From contig JACTVF010000032.1 in assembly GCA_019695435.1 (NCBI GenBank), positions 1 through 13,255 on the forward strand: a DNA stretch of 13,255 nucleotides. The letters run 5' to 3'. The notes beneath the pieces were generated by a model that was not told the DNA's origin, did no database searches, and saw nothing but the letters and a program-made list of their open reading frames with translations. How positions within the stretch are numbered: the stretch's first letter is position 1; each line of letters starts with the position of its first letter. The translations under genes were made by a program, and so were the position numbers. Of this stretch, positions 12,592 to 13,255 are shown one piece after another. The stretch is from Methanoregulaceae archaeon (lineage in GTDB: Archaea; Halobacteriota; Methanomicrobia; Methanomicrobiales; Methanospirillaceae).

Positions 12592-13226
12592 CGACGGTCC
12601 TCCCGTTTTGCCGCAGTAATCCGGTCCTTAAGATCCCGAGCAGCGGCTGTGATGTCCGGCTGCCCGGCCACCGCAGATATCACGGCGACACCGTCCGCAC
12701 CCGCCCCGATCACGGCGCCCACGTTTTCCCTGCCGATGCCGCCGATGGCGATCACCGGGATTGAGACCGCTGCCCGGATCTCCCGCAATGCCGATAACCC
12801 GAGGGCGGGGCCGGCATCGTCCTTGGAGGTGGTGGAAAAGACCGGGCCGAGGGCCACGTAGTCTGCCCCGGCCTTCTCTGCGGCAACCGCTTCAGCGACA
12901 TTTCCGACCGAGATACCGATCACAAAAGGCCGGGGCGCCAGCTGGCGTGCCACATCCACCTGCATATCCTCCTGCCCCAGATGTACCCCGTCCGCCCCGC
13001 AGGCAAGCGCGACATCCAGCCGGTCGTTCACGATAAAGAGCGTCCCGGTCTTTTGAGTGATTCCACGGATCAACCTGCCCGTACAGCTGAGTGCCATTGT
13101 CCCGCAGTACTTGTCCCTGAGCTGGATTGCATCGGCGCCGCCGGCGCAGGCGAGCCGGGCGATCTCCGCATGGGTACGTCCTGCCGCGATCGTCTCATCG
13201 GTGATCACATAAAGGTCGAGATCCAT
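12588..13226 (-). CDS. thiE: Thiamine-phosphate synthase
   Basis: This 212-residue TIM-barrel enzyme joins HMP-diphosphate to thiazole phosphate, giving thiamine phosphate in the cytoplasm. Family signatures are all present: DLYVITD (4-10), IQLRDK (34-39), VNDR (66-69), GVHLGQED (80-87), VIGISVGN (102-109), YVALGPVFSTTSK (123-135), IPVIAIGGI (156-164) and GVAVISA (179-185). Length is normal (about 205-215). The ATG at 13226 is preceded by a modest GTGGA. The stop overlaps the start of the phosphoesterase gene as ATGA, so the two form a translationally coupled pair without an obvious metabolic link. The promoter lies at or beyond the window edge. Confidence 0.94.
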   Translation of the reverse strand: MDLDLYVITDETIAAGRTHAEIARLACAGGADAIQLRDKYCGTMALSCTGRLIRGITQKTGTLFIVNDRLDVALACGADGVHLGQEDMQVDVARQLAPRPFVIGISVGNVAEAVAAEKAGADYVALGPVFSTTSKDDAGPALGLSALREIRAAVSIPVIAIGGIGRENVGAVIGAGADGVAVISAVAGQPDITAAARDLKDRITAAKREDRR

Positions 13227-13232
13227 AATTCC

Positions 13233-13247
13233 ACGTCAGGTTGACGT
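13233..13247. promoter_or_regulatory. Palindrome just upstream of thiE
   Basis: ACGTCA-GGT-TGACGT is a perfect 6+6 inverted repeat, 7-21 bp before the thiE ATG. It might be an operator or a hairpin in the leader. Only 29 bp of upstream sequence are visible, so a riboswitch or TATA box cannot be judged. Confidence 0.25.
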
Positions 13248-13255
13248 TACCCGTG

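Noticed and set aside
13227..13255. TPP riboswitch upstream of thiE
   Set aside because: Only 29 bp are visible and they show none of the conserved thi-box elements; it cannot be judged from this window.

Overview
The window looks like a chromosomal segment of a methanogenic archaeon, most likely Methanomicrobiales (Methanoregula-, Methanosphaerula- or Methanoculleus-like). The reasons are a coenzyme F390 synthetase-type adenylating enzyme, an HFX_2341-type CARF/winged-helix regulator, a DUF3467 protein, archaeal TATA boxes with short or absent leaders, and a tRNA-Thr with discriminator U and no encoded CCA. The genus is inferred from gene content, not from a marker gene.

Left part (1-5020) is an accessory, defence-island-like stretch with much decay. 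A regulator truncated by the window edge (1-580) is followed by tandem dyad sites (591-639). Then come an eroded DDE transposase end (745-about 1008, minus), an alpha/beta hydrolase of foreign appearance (1105-1992, minus) and AT-rich debris (1993-2543). At 2544-2713 lies a 170-bp second copy of the 3' end of a Cas4-like gene, joined directly to the last codons of an Eco57I/TaqI-type restriction-methylation enzyme (2709-2751). An intact PIN-domain toxin gene overlaps a small probable antitoxin gene (2824-3463). A longer C-terminal remnant of the same kind of restriction-methylation enzyme follows (3510-3749), then a small HicB-like gene overlapping a frameshifted MNT-type nucleotidyltransferase (3801-4295). 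The full-length Cas4-like gene (4308-5018, minus) has lost two nuclease residues.

Middle part (5021-9404) holds a DUF3467 protein, tRNA-Thr(CGU) with its own promoter, a coenzyme F390 synthetase-like gene with a TATA box placing its start at or near the 5' end of the mRNA, and a convergent cobalamin-binding protein with a CarH-like W-x9-EH motif. About 500 bp without a convincing protein gene follow (8245-8743). That stretch looks like a structured RNA and lies beside a four-helix membrane protein.

Right part (9405-13255) is a run of minus-strand genes. Pirin, a Rieske protein, a double-CDGSH protein and a SnoaL-like protein form a redox or stress-themed cluster. thiE (thiamine phosphate synthase) overlaps by ATGA a LigD-type 3'-phosphoesterase gene that carries an in-frame amber codon at codon 10.

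The strongest items for follow-up are the amber codon in the phosphoesterase, the frameshift at a slippery heptamer in the nucleotidyltransferase, the chimeric Cas4/methylase junction, the catalytically altered Cas4-like protein, the candidate structured RNA and the tandem palindromes beside the CARF-type regulator.
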